From Neoceratodus forsteri (Eukaryota; Chordata; Ceratodontiformes; Ceratodontidae), in the NCBI GenBank assembly GCA_016271365.2, contig CM057452.1:1245423001-1245487000 (forward strand): a stretch of DNA of 64,000 bases, read 5' to 3'. The stretch's first letter is position 1, and every line of letters begins with the position of its first letter. Positions 47,203 to 59,694 of the stretch are shown here, piece after piece. The notes under the pieces were generated by a model that saw nothing but the letters and a program-made list of their open reading frames with translations, searched no databases and was not told where the DNA came from. The position numbers were made by a program, and so were the translations under genes.

Positions 47203-49016
47203 GTTAAATACAGTAAAAGGAGTTAAGAAGAGGACAAGACTTTCTATAGATACATTAGCAAAAGGAGAAAGGAAAAAGGAGGGGAACAGTAAGGCTGAAG
47301 TGGGAGGGGGGATGAGTGGGAAATAAATATTTCCATTCAGTTTCCATGCAGGAAGAGGATGGGGAGGACTTCAGCTAAAAATTAGTATGGGAAGGGAAAT
47401 GGATAACAGGCTGTTTAAAGAGAAGAAAGTCCTAAAAGAACTTTCAAAACAGAAGGTGGATGGGACCAGACAGGATAGATCCCAGAATATTAAAGGAATT
47501 GAGGGAGGTACTGTACTGGTGGCACAACATTCAGCTCTGTTCAGTAAGTCACTGGGAATGGTAGAGGTCTCAGAGGACTGGAGAATGGCTTATGTAGTCC
47601 CTTTCCAGGAAAGTGGGAGCAGAGAGGAGGCTGGTAACTATAGAGTGTCAGCCTGACCTCAGCGGTGGGTAAAATTATGGAATCTCTGCTAAAGGAAAGG
47701 ATAGTGGAGCACCTTGAATCAAGTGGTCCACAATAACTGAGGCAACACAGATTCATACAAGTTATGTCAAACTAATCTGATAGATTTCTTTGACTGGGTC
47801 ACTAGGGAGGTGGATCGGGGGAAGCGGTGGATGTGGCTTACCATGACTTCAGCAAGGCATTCAACACCGTTCCACATAGGAGACTTGTGAACAAGCTGGG
47901 CAGCCTGGGATTGGGACACAAGGTGGTAAACTGGGTTGGGAATTGGCTAAGGAACTGAACACAGAGAGTGGTGGTAAATGGAGCTAAATCCAAAGTATGG
48001 AGGGTGACCAGCAGGGTGCCACAGTGATCAGTTCTTGGGCCATTGCTGCTTAATATCTTCATCAGTGACATTGCGGAGGGCCTGGAAGGGAAGGTATGCC
48101 TCTTTGCAGATGACACCAAGATCTGCAATAGGGCAGACGGTCCAGGAGGGGTGGTGAAAATGAGGTGGGACCTAGCTAAGCTGGAACAATGGTGCAGAGT
48201 GTGGCAGCTAGGATTCAATGTGAAAAAGTGCAAAATCATGCATTTGGGGAGCAGGAACCCAGGGGAGGAGTACATGATGGGTTCGGTGATATTAGAGGCC
48301 ACAAAAAGAGAAGAGATCTGGGAGTAATCATATCTGATGACTTAAATGTGGGCAAACATTGTGCCAAGGTGGTGGGGAGGGCCAGTGGAATGCTGGGGTG
48401 TGTAGGGAAAGGTATCACTAGCAGAAGAAAAGAGGTTGTAATGCCACTGTACAGTACATTGGTGAGACCTCACTTGGAGTACTGTGTCCAGTTCTTGAGA
48501 CTGCATCTCTGAAAAGACATAGACAGGGTAGAGGCAGTTCAAAGAAGGGCAACAAAAATGGTTCAGGGCCTGCACTAAAAGTCGTACAAGGAAAGATTGG
48601 ATGAACTCAATATATATACCTGAGAGGAGAGGATGGAGAGGGGAGACGTGATAGAGAACCTTCAAGTATCTCAAGGTAATTAATAAGGTGCAGGAGGGCA
48701 GCATCTTTCAACCTTTCAACAAGAGGGGATGACATGAGACTGGAAAGGGGTAGACAAAAGTGTAATGTAAGAAAGTACTTCTTCACGGAAAGGGTAGTGA
48801 AGGTGTGGAACAGCCTCTCCGTGGAGGTAGTGGTGGCAAAGACAGTGGGGGAATTCAGAACTGCATGGGATAAACATAGGGATGCCATAGCAATTCAGAT
48901 AAGAAGATGAAGCCTGAGATTAAGCAGGATCTGTGGCATTGTAGCTAGGTAGGGATACAAAGTAGACTAGGTGGGCCTGTCGGTCCTTATCTGCCATCAA
49001 ATTTTATGTTTCTATG
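47203..49016 (+). mobile_element. CR1 inserted into opposite-strand CR1, 6-bp TSD
   Basis: The plus-strand 5'-truncated CR1 starts GTTAAATACAGTAAAAGG and ends TTTTATGTTTCTATG. CTATTT precedes it (47197-47202) and follows it (49017-49022). The RT is readable with shifts: DWRMAYVVPFQESGS (47577), then SNLIDFFDWVT-like sequence, an AFDTVP-like block (47850), and LFNVF-type FISDIAEGLEGKVCLFADD (48055-48110) with intact FADD. The thumb and WNSL region follow to 48900. Confidence 0.85.
47387..48888 (+). pseudogene. CR1 reverse transcriptase with intact FADD
   Basis: Open pieces at 47387-47656, 48043-48327 and 48189-48512 in different frames. FADDTKICNRADGPGG keeps both catalytic Asp residues, unlike most CR1 copies here. 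Downstream are LEQWCRVWQLGFNVKKCKIM and VRPHLEYCVQF. At least four frame changes and several stops make it a pseudogene. Confidence 0.8.
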
Positions 49017-49896
49017 CTATTTCCCTAGTCACCCAGTCAAAGAAATCTATCACATTTGTTTGACACATACCCCCCCCCCCGGTGAATCCATGATGTCTTG
49101 AGTGCTATAACCCATTGGATTCAAGATACTCCACAATCTATTCCTTCAGAAGTTTCTCCCTTAACTTCCCCACCAATGAAATCAGTCTGACTGTCCTAGA
49201 GTTGCCAACTTCCTCCCTGCTACTGCTTTTGTGAAGTGGGACTGCATCTGCCCTCCTCCCGTCATCCAAAACTACTACTTTTTGTAGTGAGCTGTTAAAT
49301 AGGACTGTCAGAGTTGCAGCCAGTATGCCACTGGTCTCTCCCAATACCCTTGGATGCACTCAGTCTAGTCCCATCACTTTGTACTCTTTCAGGTTTGCTA
49401 CTCCTTTCAGGTCTCTCTCCTCTGAAAAAGTAATAGTGTCTACCGCTATGCCTCCAATGCTTATGTTTCTTTTGAGCGACCCCTCCCCTTCTTCTTGTTC
49501 TGTGAACACTGAACAAAAGTATTTGTTCAGGATATCTGTCTTCTCCTGGTCCTCCTGTGCACAGCCCCCCCATTCCCTTCTTAACCTTACAATCCCTCCC
49601 CTTGTCTTCCTGTTATCATTTATATACTTAAAGTATTACTCACTACTTGTCAGCAGAAACAGGCCACATGGTCTATCAAGTTTGCTCGAGTATGCAGCTA
49701 GCACCCACTTGCAGCTGCCTCTCCCCCACTTGACCCCCTACACAGATGAATGCCAACCTAAGCCATCTCAGATCATCTCAGCCACCAGCCAGATTAAGCT
49801 GTTTGTGGCATTTCCAGTGAATGGGGGAAATTTGGCCAGGACACAGGGGAAATTCCCCTACTCTGTGGCAGGAGGCACTGTGCTGCCTGCTGTAGG

Positions 49897-52140
49897 ATGA
49901 AGGACTCCAGTCAGGATGTGGCTGTGAAGGGAAAAATATGTGCTCCATCTTGAGCTCCTGTGGAACCTGTTCACCAGAATATAGACTGTGATTTAACTGA
50001 GACTAGCACTATACTCAACGGCATTTTGCCTATCATGGATGTCGAACAGAGTTTACCATTTGCTTGCAACCCTACCTGTCCTGAGATCGATGCCCAAGTG
50101 GGGACCGAGGTGATACCGACCAATACACCAGAAGAACACACAGCAACCATATCTGAAGAGGAGTTGCACTTGCAAATGGAGTTAGCTAAAAAGAAAAAAA
50201 CACCTCACTGACATGATGAATGAGGCAGAGGCAGATTTTATTCTGCAAAAACAGCATTTGGATGAGGAGAGAAAACAGAAGAGTCCCATAATCAGGCCGG
50301 GATGGGCTGTTGGAAAGAGAATTCTACTGACAGATGAACAGCCCATTTCTATGGATGAAGTTTTAGTGTACCAGGAAATTTTCTGTGATTTGCAAGATAT
50401 TCTTTCCATGAGTGAGTGGTGTCCCAAGAATGTGCTTCAGAAAGCTGGCTGGCTCTTCCAAAATGGACAGTGGATTCTGGACCCCACAATTCCGTTGCCG
50501 GGGAGTCCAGAGGTAAGGGATGTGATGGCAGATGTTGGACTAAATTGCCATCTGCAGCCTTTAGACAGTGCAACGGTGCATGAAGCTCCTTTGGTCAGTA
50601 CTGTGTCGGACGCAAGTGCCTATACCAGCACTGCGAGGGACAGTGGGGAGTCATTTCCTCCACCATGACAGGAGGTTGCTGTTATGGAGGTCAGGTCTGG
50701 GAATGGTGATGATGCTATGGACATTATGCAGCTTACTCCAGGTATGATTACTAGCAATCCAGTTAATACTGAGAACAATTTTCCTAAAGGGAATAACTTG
50801 TCAGAGCCTTTGGCTGGTTTAATAGGATTCTTTGATAAAGTTAAAGCCGGTACATATGCCAGCCTGTTCCAACAGCCCCCTAAAGCAGCAACATGACATT
50901 ATGTGGTTCACTTAAGGTATGGGGGGGGGCGGTTATCTCAGATATCTGACAGAAATTATGTTGGTACACACTTAATTAAGGACTCGCTTCACTTCACCCC
51001 TGCAGAGGTTTATGCCTTGATTCATGCTCAAGGGGATTATTATTTTGACATTAGCTTTTGCACAAATCAACTGTTGGATAAATTTTGGAATCTATATAAC
51101 TCAGTACAAGACTTCCCCTTATGGGTTCCCTTTACCACCATTCCGATTACCAAACCCACTACAAAAACAGTGACTATCTTATTCAGAAATGAAGGGGTTT
51201 TCGTTAGTGTCATTACTTTTTGGTTGGAAAAGATGTGTGATCTAGAAGGTAACCCAGAGCCTGTAATGGATGACAACAGATGTTGGACTGGTGGTTGGAA
51301 GTTTCGTGCTCTCCTAAAACACAATGACCGAGGTATACAACATCTGTCGAATTATTTTTACTTGGGCTGTGACCATGGGACTTTGTTTTATCCTTGTCAG
51401 CCCAAATCATGTTACCGTTGTGGTTCTTTGACTCATTTGAATACAAATTGTGATCAGATTAAATGTGTTCTATGTGGCACTTTAGGCCACTCATGTAATG
51501 GTTGTACGGCCCCCCCCACTTGCAACCTGTATGGCAATGATGAGTATTCCTTCAGATCATGTCCTTGGGCTGCCCATAACTCATCTGACACTGCTGAGCA
51601 TGATTTTTATTTACGGAGAGCACAGAGGGCCTTTCAGATTTCCCATCCAGGTGCAGACTGTCATACATCTAGTTTCTCCATACCAAGGCATGATATTGTT
51701 GTAGCTCCCATGGGAAGTAAAGTGTAGGAGGAAGTTCCAATCCCTAGTCCGAGATCACTTTCTACGATGCCAGATGTCATCACCCCTGAGGAACCTGTAG
51801 TTGATATACCCCCCACCCCCTTCCTCCATTGCCTCCTAGATAGCAGACAGCAGGGAGTCAGATTTTGTTACTGTTCTGGCAAAATCTTTTAAGTCCAGTG
51901 GTCCCCAGAAGAAGAAGGGACCACCAGATAAAGGAGTGGCTACTGAGAATAGGTATGAAGTGCTTCAGAGCTGGAGTAAACAGATGGAAGATGATGATTT
52001 GGCTTCTTCATCTCTTCAGTCTCAGGATGACCTTGTAGCGAATGTACCCATAGACACAGAACACCTAGTTTCCCAAAAAGGGAAATGGCTAACTAGGTTA
52101 AGCTCCAAGAATCACCCCCATCCCAAACAACATGAGTTCT
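49897..52140 (+). pseudogene. Tx1-like ORF1 (outer LINE), CCHC zinc knuckles
   Basis: Starts at ATG 49897, 33 nt from the element's 5' end, and meets a TGA 18 codons later. It continues in pieces (49960-50211, 50213-50668, 50684-50896, 50903-51727, 51936 on). The core has the conserved block KTVTILFRNEGVFV, TGGWKFRALLK, then three Cys/His knuckles: CYRCGSLTHLNTNC, CVLCGTLGHSCNGC and a degenerate third ending SCPWAAHN. The C-terminus has ENRYEVLQSW. It would bind element RNA. Several frameshifts make it inactive. Confidence 0.8.
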
Positions 52141-52149
52141 TATGTCGTC

Positions 52150-53710
52150 TTAGCAGGTTAGCAAGTCTGAACGTTAATAGTGTTAAATCAGTGGGGAAAA
52201 GATCCACAACCTTTCCCACTTTGTCTCAACTGTCTAATGACATTTTCTGTTTGCAGGATACCAGATTACACTCCAAAGTGGTTATAGACTCTGCGACACA
52301 TGCATGAGTTTATGGTGACTCTTATTAGTCCATTGGGGAAGATAAATGCAGTGATCTTGGAATATGCTTTATGAATTCGGGGATTGAGGTTACTAAACTG
52401 ATTGATGTTTTACCTGGTAGAGTCATGATTCTAGATTTATGTTTTGAAGGGACTGAGTTTATATTAATAAACCTTTATGGCCTTCAGTCCAAGGCTTCCA
52501 GGATTGATTCATTACAACTTGTTCAGCCTTATTTATACACTGGGAAACAACTTTTATTTGGAGAGATTTTAATATTGGTCTGCACAACTCTGATAGGACT
52601 GTGCCTCAAAGTAAGACATATTGTGACGCCCATTTTCTGAAACAATTGATTGTAAAATCTACATTGAAAGATGCGCATGGGTCCTTCTGCAGGAATCCAG
52701 CCCATACATTTTTAAAGGTACACTCTCTACCAGAATTGATTATTGGTTTGTCTCCAAATTCCTCCCAGTCTTCTATACTGAGGTTCTACCAGTGGAAACC
52801 TCAGGCCATGTATTAATTGGAATTCATGTGGCTTCTTCCTCTCCTAGATCTTTAGGAAAGGGGGTGTAGAGAATGAATGTAAGCCTGTTATTAGATTCAG
52901 AGGTAGAGCATGGCTTGTCTATAATATCCAAAGATAGACAGTCTGTGTTCTTCCTTTATGACTTCCCTTCGGAGTGGTGTAGGGACCAAAAAAATCAGCA
53001 TATCGGCCTATTTTCAACATATTTCTCATCATAGACAGAATACAAAGAAGCATACTTATGATTAGCTGTGGTCTAAACTGTATGATCTATATTCTGTGCA
53101 GGTGGACACAGGGGCAGATTTTTCTATGCAGATAGACACCGAGCAAGAAATGTTTTCTTTTCAATATAACTGGCACTCTTCTTTGGAGGCAGAGCAATGC
53201 TTTGGGACACAAGGGAGGAAAAATCAAATGAACCCCTTTGAGGACTGTTTAGCTAGATTGAGTAAGAGATCCATTACAGCATTATGGAATAAGGCAGGTG
53301 ACATTGTGTCAGATAATGGAGGAATATTGAGGGTGATGGAGGATTTTATCTCAGACCAGCAGATTGTGGGGGGGCCTGACATTTCTAAACTTACACAAAT
53401 ATTGCAGGTGGCCTATCTGCCTAAATTAACTCAGGACCAACAAAATGTATTGCTTGCACCACTAGAACAATGGGAAGCTGCAAATATGGTTTCTGGCTTG
53501 AAAAATGGGGTGGCTCCTGGGTCAGATGGCCTTCCAGAGAAGTCTATAAGATGTTGTGGGAGTTCCTGCCTAAGGAATTATTAGCTAAATATCAATTTAT
53601 GTTGACTCAACTGTCTCTGACTCCCCAGATGTATGAAGAGTTAACTTTTATTTTTAGGAAAGGTGATAAAGATTCCCTGGAGAACTGGAGGCAGATTACT
53701 TTGCTTAATA
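52150..53710 (+). pseudogene. Tx1-like ORF2 N-terminal half (outer LINE)
   Basis: Endonuclease begins LASLNVNSVKSVGKR and has IFCLQDTRLH at the Glu position (E to D). VLPGRVMILDL and INLYGLQSK follow, but the GDFN region is changed to FGEILI, so the nuclease is dead. The linker (53096-53584) is open for 162 residues and ends in NMVSGLKNGVAPGSDGLPEK, the RT entry motif. FIFRKGDKDSLENWRQITLL is next, and the frame is then broken at 53710 by SINE copy 2. Confidence 0.8.
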
Positions 53711-53875
53711 TTTATTTATTTAGTTTTTGTTGACCGGGTAAGTGCACTAGACAAATCCTGAGGCATGACCCGGGGGAGGGGGATACAGATGAATGCCACT
53801 GACCTTGAACCAGATTAAGCTGTTAGTGGTATTTTTAGTGAATGAGGGAAATTTGACCAGGACACCAGGGAAATT

Positions 53876-53884
53876 CCTCTACTC
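53876..53884. repeat. Target-site duplication of inner LINE, left copy
   Basis: CCTCTACTC, matching CCCCTACTC at 59785-59793 on the other side of the inner LINE, one change. Confidence 0.75.
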
Positions 53885-53905
53885 GTCAGAGGGGGAACCT
53901 CTGTC

Positions 53906-53917
53906 CAAGATGGCGGA
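53906..53917 (+). promoter_or_regulatory. TISU/YY1-like motif containing ORF1 start codon
   Basis: CAAGATGGCGGA begins 22 nt from the element's 5' end. It differs from the TISU consensus SAASATGGCGGC only at the last base and includes a YY1 core. Its ATG (53909 or 53910) starts MADAPLPSEEG, so the leader would be about 25 nt if transcription starts at the first base. Confidence 0.6.
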
Positions 53918-56235
53918 CGCACCCTTGCCATCTGAGGAGGGAGCTGTGGAGGTGGGAGATTTGGTCTCTGCTCCTACCTCTGACCGAATGGAGACCACGA
54001 TGCCAACAACTGATGTTTTGCCTGTTGATGTTCCTACTACAATTTTAAGTTCTGCTGCTCATACTAAGGCTGCTATACCTAGCCCTTTGCTTGCTTCTTA
54101 TGGAACTGACTTGTTGACTTGCGTGCCTACAATCGACTTGCCGAAGGATTTTACTTCATCTGATTCTGAAAATCACTGTTTGACAGCACAAGAGATTCGG
54201 GAGCATTTTGTACCGGCAGAGCACCGTTTTGCTAGTGCAAAACTGAAAATGCATAGAGATATGCAATGCCTGAGAACCAACAGCACAGATGCATCTTCCA
54301 CTCGGGTGGAAGCTCTTGAAGATTTACCTGACTTGGCTCATTTCTTGCCTGTTGCTGTGACAGGCTCTGACCCGACCTGTGCGTCGGTAGCTGAAGCCCT
54401 ACTGCCTGCTCCCCTGCCGTCTGCAGTATAAACGGATTTGGTTTCTTTCTCAGAACCTGCTTCCATTACATCGCAGAGTTCCCCACATGGACAAGACTTC
54501 TCTACAGTAAATGCTCCCCTGCCACCTGCAGTTCAAACGGATTCAGTTTCCTTTTCACTACCTGCTTCCATTAAATCGCAGAGCTCCCTACATGTACAAG
54601 AATCATCTACTGTCAATATTAATAAAGTGCCTACCTGGACTGTTGAATTGGCGCTGAGAGGTGCTGGCTGGGTTCAGGGTACTGTCCCAGGAAGCTGGAA
54701 ATCGAGTCCGTCTCCAATACAGTCCCCCCGCCCTGAACATTTTCCAGAGCTACAGAGCACTTTAGGCACTTCAAAAGTCACTACTGACCCCTTGTGTCTC
54801 CCTCATGAACTGGAGCTTACACAGAACCATGTGTTAGATTATCTGAAGGGTTCTCCACCCCAGGCTCCTTTTTCTACTATTTCTATAGAGGCTCTGGCTC
54901 CCATAGCACCGCAGCCCCCCCCCAAATATTGGGACCAAGCCGTTCATATTCTTCATTTTTTTAATTTCCAATCCAGGCTGCAAAGAGACACAGTGCTGTT
55001 TGTTTGGCATACCTGGGGGGGTTACCTGAGCCACCTGATTGGGTCTATGTGGCACGTACGCTTCTAAAGGATTCTTTAAAATTCTTTTCCTATGAAATAT
55101 ATGTGTTAATTTATTTCTCTGGTGAAACCACATTTGACATTAGTTTCCAAACATCTAGGGGATTGGAGCATTTTTGGTCAAAGTATAATTCTCCGCGGCC
55201 TACTGCATTATGGACCCCATTTCAGGCTATTCCTCTTTCTAAACCTACTTTTAAGACGATCACTATTCTGTTTCGAAATGAGGGAGTTGATGTGGAGGAT
55301 GTTGTGTATTGGCTGGAACAGCGTTGTGACGTCCAGGGACAGCCTGAAGCCATTCTGGATACCGAGAACATTTGGACTGGGAGCTGGAAGTTTAAAGTCT
55401 TGTTACGATCTAATGATTCTGGGGTTGTACATCTGCCTAACTCTTTTTTCATAGGCTGAGATAGGGGGGTCTTGTTCTACCCGGCTCAGCCGAAGGCTTG
55501 CTATCAGTGTGGTGACCCTGCACATCTTAGTAATGTATATAATAAAATGAAATGCAATGTCTGTGGGGAATTGGGCCACGTAGGGGCACACTGTTTGAAT
55601 GAATGTAGACGTAACCTATGTGACGAACAGGGGCACACCTTTCAGAATTGTAAATGGGCTGCGCATAACCAGGAATTTCACGATGGTGGAGTGGACCAGC
55701 ACTTTATTATTACACAGGCGCAGAAGGCCCGTCTCCAGACCACCTTGGCTGTACCTCTCCCTAAGGCAGCCCAGCCCTTACTGCAGGCTTCAGTGCCTGT
55801 TGTATCCTCTCAGGTCGTACCTCAGATAGTTTCCTTCACGGATGACCCCATGCTTGAGATTTCTCCCTGTCCCTGATCCTGCCCAGTCTAATTTTCCTGT
55901 TCAGGATCCGGTCCCAGGTCCAAGTACTATGCCCCCTCCCCCCGCTGAGTGCTTACAACTGTCATACGTAGAAGGTCACTGAGAAATAACCCTCGGGTTG
56001 CACCATCTCCTGTGAGTGGTCCGGAACCCCCCCCAGTGCCCTTATCTAATTCTTTTGAACTTCTCCAACCTCTTTCTGATGATGCTGGAGGTGAGTCGGA
56101 CTCTTCCTCCATAGCTTCTTCTCTCCCTGATGGTACCACTGACTCTGAGTTGCAACTTGGTACTGGCCTTTCTCAGAAGCAAAAGGCCAGAGTAAAACTT
56201 AAAGGGAAGAAGGTGGTTGGGAAAAGGAAACTGTA
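53910..56235 (+). pseudogene. Tx1-like ORF1 (inner LINE), CCHC zinc knuckles
   Basis: Reads MADAPLPSEEGAVEVGDL from the start. A TAA at 54429 ends the first piece, a second piece (54438-55067) covers a Ser/Pro-rich region, and 55004-55459 carries the core with TFKTITILFRNEGVDVEDVV and TGSWKFKVLLRSN. A TGA at 55457 stands where the other copy has Cys. The knuckles (55472 on) are CYQCGDPAHLSNVY (last Cys changed to Tyr), CNVCGELGHVGAHC intact, and CDEQGHTFQNC. The C-terminus is basic (KKVVGKRKL). Confidence 0.82.
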
Positions 56236-56279
56236 AAATGTATTTTTGTCTGTTTTCCTCTTTTTTTGGTGCTATGTTT

Positions 56280-59200
56280 CACTTTGTTTGCCATACTATT
56301 AATGTAAATAGTATGAAGTGTATGGCTAAAAGGAGATTGAATTTTTCCTTTCTACGGCTTTTGCCTTTGGGTTTAATTCTATTACAGGATACAAGACTTC
56401 ATACTACACATGAGATCCGACAAGCACAACAGGACTGGTTACTGGATCCTTCTTTTTGGTCGATTGGTCAGGGCTCTTGTTCAGGACTGGGAATTTTAAT
56501 TAATATCCCAGACTTCCGTTTGCTAAAATTGTTTGATGTAGCCCCTGGTAGGGCACTTATTATAGATTTTGTCATTGGGTCCTGTCCCTACCGGGTGATA
56601 AACATTTATGCCCCTCAAATCAAAACTGAACGCATAGCTTTATTTACTTTGCTTCGTTCTTACTTACACACTTCCTTTCAGGTATTGTTTGCTGGTGACT
56701 TTAATTGTGGCCTGAGTCTTCAAAATGAGAGCTCCTTTGCTGCTATGAAGAAAGTGTTTTGTGATTCCCATGAATTGGGTAAATTGGTTCAAGTCGCCCA
56801 CTTAACAGACTCCTATCTCTCCTGTCCTACACAACACACCCCTACCTTCCAAAAGGGTAAACTAGCCACACGTATTGATTATGTGTTTTCCTTTCCTACG
56901 ATACCAATTATTTCTGCTAAAGTTCAAGCAGTTGAGTTTTCTGATCATAAGCTGTTTTCTGTTGGTTTTGGTTCTGTTGTCTCTTCCCGTAAAGGTCCAG
57001 GTATTTGGAAATTCAACACATCTTTGTTGCAGATTCCGATGATTATGCAGTCTCTTCTGTCCTTCATACAAGCTTGTAAATCTGTTTTTATTTGTTATGA
57101 AGATCCTGTTCAGTGGTGGTTGGACACGAAACATGATCTGGTCACTTTTTTAAAAACTTACAGTCGTTTAAAATGTAGGAGGGAATACCTAGACTATTTG
57201 CAGAAGAGGTACATTTTCAGTCATTATTAACCACAGCGTACACAACGGGGCAAGACCTTACTCAAAAAATAAAAGTCCTACAAAATGATATGTTGACTTT
57301 CCAATTACGGCAATCACAACAACTTTTTTACCAACATAAATTCTGTACTGTTGGAACACATGATGTTATTTGTCCTTTTGAATCTAATGCCCATCAGACC
57401 GCCCGAAAAAATATGACATGTCTTCTAAATTCAGAAGGGACCTTATGTTCCTCACAAACTAAGATTTGTCATATTGTAACAAAGTATACTACAGCCCTTT
57501 TTTCTCCCCTCCCTGCTGTGGCTGGTAACAGTGCGACTTTGTATAGTGGCCTTGATATCCCAGCTCCCTCACAGCTATGTCTGGACCAGGCTTGTTCTCC
57601 CATTGTGGAGCAGGATTTGACATTGGCTATTTCTTCATTACCTGTACAGAGAACTCCTGGTCTGGATGGTCTCCCTGCTGGCTTACATAAGGTGCTGGGT
57701 GACCATTTGGCCCCGGAACTTACATCTGTGTTTAATTCTCTGTTAACATGTGAATCTCCTTGGAATTTACTAAGGGTACTTTGATTTACATTTATAAACA
57801 GAAAGGTGATATCCATTCTCTAGAGAATTGGCGACCTTTATGTATGTTGAACACTGACTTTAAGCTCTTAATGAAAATTATTGTGAAGCGTTTGGTGAGG
57901 TTAGCGGAGGTGGTTTTGCATCCCGCCCAATCCTGTTCTGTGCCTCAAAGGAGAATTTCTGATCATTTGATCCTCTTACGAGAATTATTTTCTCATGGCT
58001 ATGCAGGTCTGGCTTCGGGACTTGTTGTCTCTGTAGATCAGAAGGCTGCTTTTGATTCGGTTAGGCATGACTTTTTATGGGAAGCACTTCATTTTCTGCA
58101 TGTACCTGATGTTATGGTACGCTGGATTCGTGCTTTCTATAGAATGGCTACTGTTGTGCATGTAGTGAATGGTTGGATAGGACCCATGATCCCCATAAAA
58201 AGGGGGGTTCATCAGGGCTGTCCTTTAAGCCCGTTGTTATATGTATTTTTTCTTGATGTTTTGCTCCGTCGGTTGAATACTAATTCTCAGATTTGGGCTA
58301 TTTCTAGTTGTGCCTTATGCTTGCCTTATAAGGCGATCGCATATGCAGGTGATGTTTGTTTTCTTGTAGCTGATGCAGCCTCAGTGGTTCATTCTCTCCA
58401 TGAGTGCTCTATTTTTGGAAACTTCTCTGGTGCTGTTTTAAATTACACTAAAGGTCTGGTTATTCGGGTCGGTTCAGTAAACACCCCCTCGGACTGTATT
58501 GGCCCGTTACATTTAGTTGAGGGCCCTATTTGCATTTTGGGAATTTTTTTGGGACACAGGACTCAGATTTTTTTAACTGGAATGTTAAACTGCAACAAGG
58601 TAAACTTCAGGTGGCCTCCTGGAACCGGGAGCAGATAGGGAAAAAGAAACGTGTTTTCTTAATTAAAAACTATTTGATCTCTACTTTCCTTTTTCTGAGT
58701 TATGTATTCCTTATTCCATGACAGCTAGAAACTGCTGTCTTTAGCCTGTTTTTCAGGCTCTTTGGGGTAGTATGTTAAACCCGATAAAGTGGAATATCAC
58801 TTATTTACCTATCCCTGAGGGTGGCGTTTGTATGGTTAACCCTTTGTTATTTTTTTCTTGTATTTTTTTCACTGCAAACCTTAGGCCTTTGTTGATTCAT
58901 GCCCAAAGGGGGTGAGAACCTTGGTTTTATGACTCTTGCAGGATTTGGTTTCATCAATGGGAAACTAATTCCTTAACTGTGTTACGACAAACTGTTGGTA
59001 TACCAACTTATGTAAAACATATGTTTTTATGTCTCAAACAATGGAAGGTGTCTGTTCAGATGTTATTAAACCATTCACATAAAGTTTTATATAAGAAATT
59101 ACTCCTGACAGTTTGTGCTGTATCAGTACCCTTTGATAAGTGTCCTGGTCAACACTTCCTTCCCTTTGTTATTGTGGAGATGTAAGAGGTTCCAGCCAAA

Positions 59201-59694
59201 ATGTGGGATTTTCATTGGCTTTCATGCCATGAAAAGATTAATGTAAAATCAAATCATAAACATAAGCAGTCCCAAGATAGAATGTGTTCTCGCTTATTAT
59301 GTATTACAGAACTTGAAACCATCCCTCATCTATTTTTTGACTGTTCCTTTATCAAAAATTGGTGGTCCTTTTTGGCACAGGCATGGGATACCCCCTTGCT
59401 TCAGTCAGTTACTTATTTGAATCTTGTATACAGGGTTTTTTCTCCCCAGTGGTCAAAATGGCACCAGGACACTTTGAACCTTGTTTTTGTCTGCATTAAA
59501 TGGAATATTTGGATGGTGTGTTGCATGTTTTCTTTACAGCAAAAGGGCTGCTCCTATTTGGAGCTTGAAAAATAGATTGTACAAGATTTAAAAGAAATTT
59601 ATGAGTATGAACGTACTCTATACTCAGATATGACATTTTTGGAACTTTGGAAAGCTCTTCCTTGGATCACTGACTCTGATTTTGCAGTTACCTG
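56280..59694 (+). pseudogene. Tx1-like ORF2 (inner LINE): endonuclease and RT
   Basis: The endonuclease is open to 57230: TINVNSMKCMAKRR, LLQDTRLH (Glu changed to Asp), INIYAPQ, LFAGDFNCG with GDFN intact, RIDYVFSF and FSDHKLF, then GPGIWKFNTSLL, typical of the Tx1 group. After a frameshift the RT (57290-58638) shows TPGLDGLPAGLHK, LENWRPLCMLNTDFKLL, SVDQKAAFDSVRHDFLW, RGVHQGCPLSPLLYVFFL and AIAYAGDVCFL, where YADD has lost its first Asp to Gly. The C-terminal knuckle is CITELETIPHLFFDC (59300-59345). The frame ends at TGA 59692. Confidence 0.85.

Larger units (their letters stand above)
46900..49573 (-). pseudogene. CR1 reverse transcriptase, minus strand, interrupted
   Basis: The upstream piece (49573-49138) reads KTDILNKYFCSVFTEQ, HPRVLGETSGILAATLTVLF, DDGRRADAVPLHKSSSREE and LISLVGKLREKLLKE. 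The downstream piece (47185-46900) reads VDVAYLHFNKAFDTVPLRKL, VTTEVPRCSVL and FTDDTKICNK, with both Asp of the catalytic pair kept (FADD changed to FTDD). Stops and shifts are numerous. An unrelated long plus-strand frame at 49325-49900 is a shadow. Confidence 0.8.
46328..49635 (-). mobile_element. Minus-strand CR1, split by a plus-strand CR1
   Basis: Two pieces of one element: 49635 to 49017 (RT N-terminal part) and 47202 to 46328 (RT core, thumb remnant and 3' tail AAATTCTATGTTTCTATGT at 46328-46352). At the split, the first piece ends TREI and the second begins DQGG, which is one continuous reading frame once the inserted CR1 and one copy of CTATTT are removed. The 5' end is truncated near 49635. 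Confidence 0.85.

Noticed and set aside
49325..49900. 191-residue plus-strand frame
   Set aside because: It is antisense to a CR1 RT frame readable on the minus strand and runs across a transposon junction.
50903..51727. Retroviral or LTR-retrotransposon gag gene
   Set aside because: The CCHC knuckles look gag-like, but no LTR, protease or integrase is present, and an APE endonuclease follows, as in Tx1-like LINEs.
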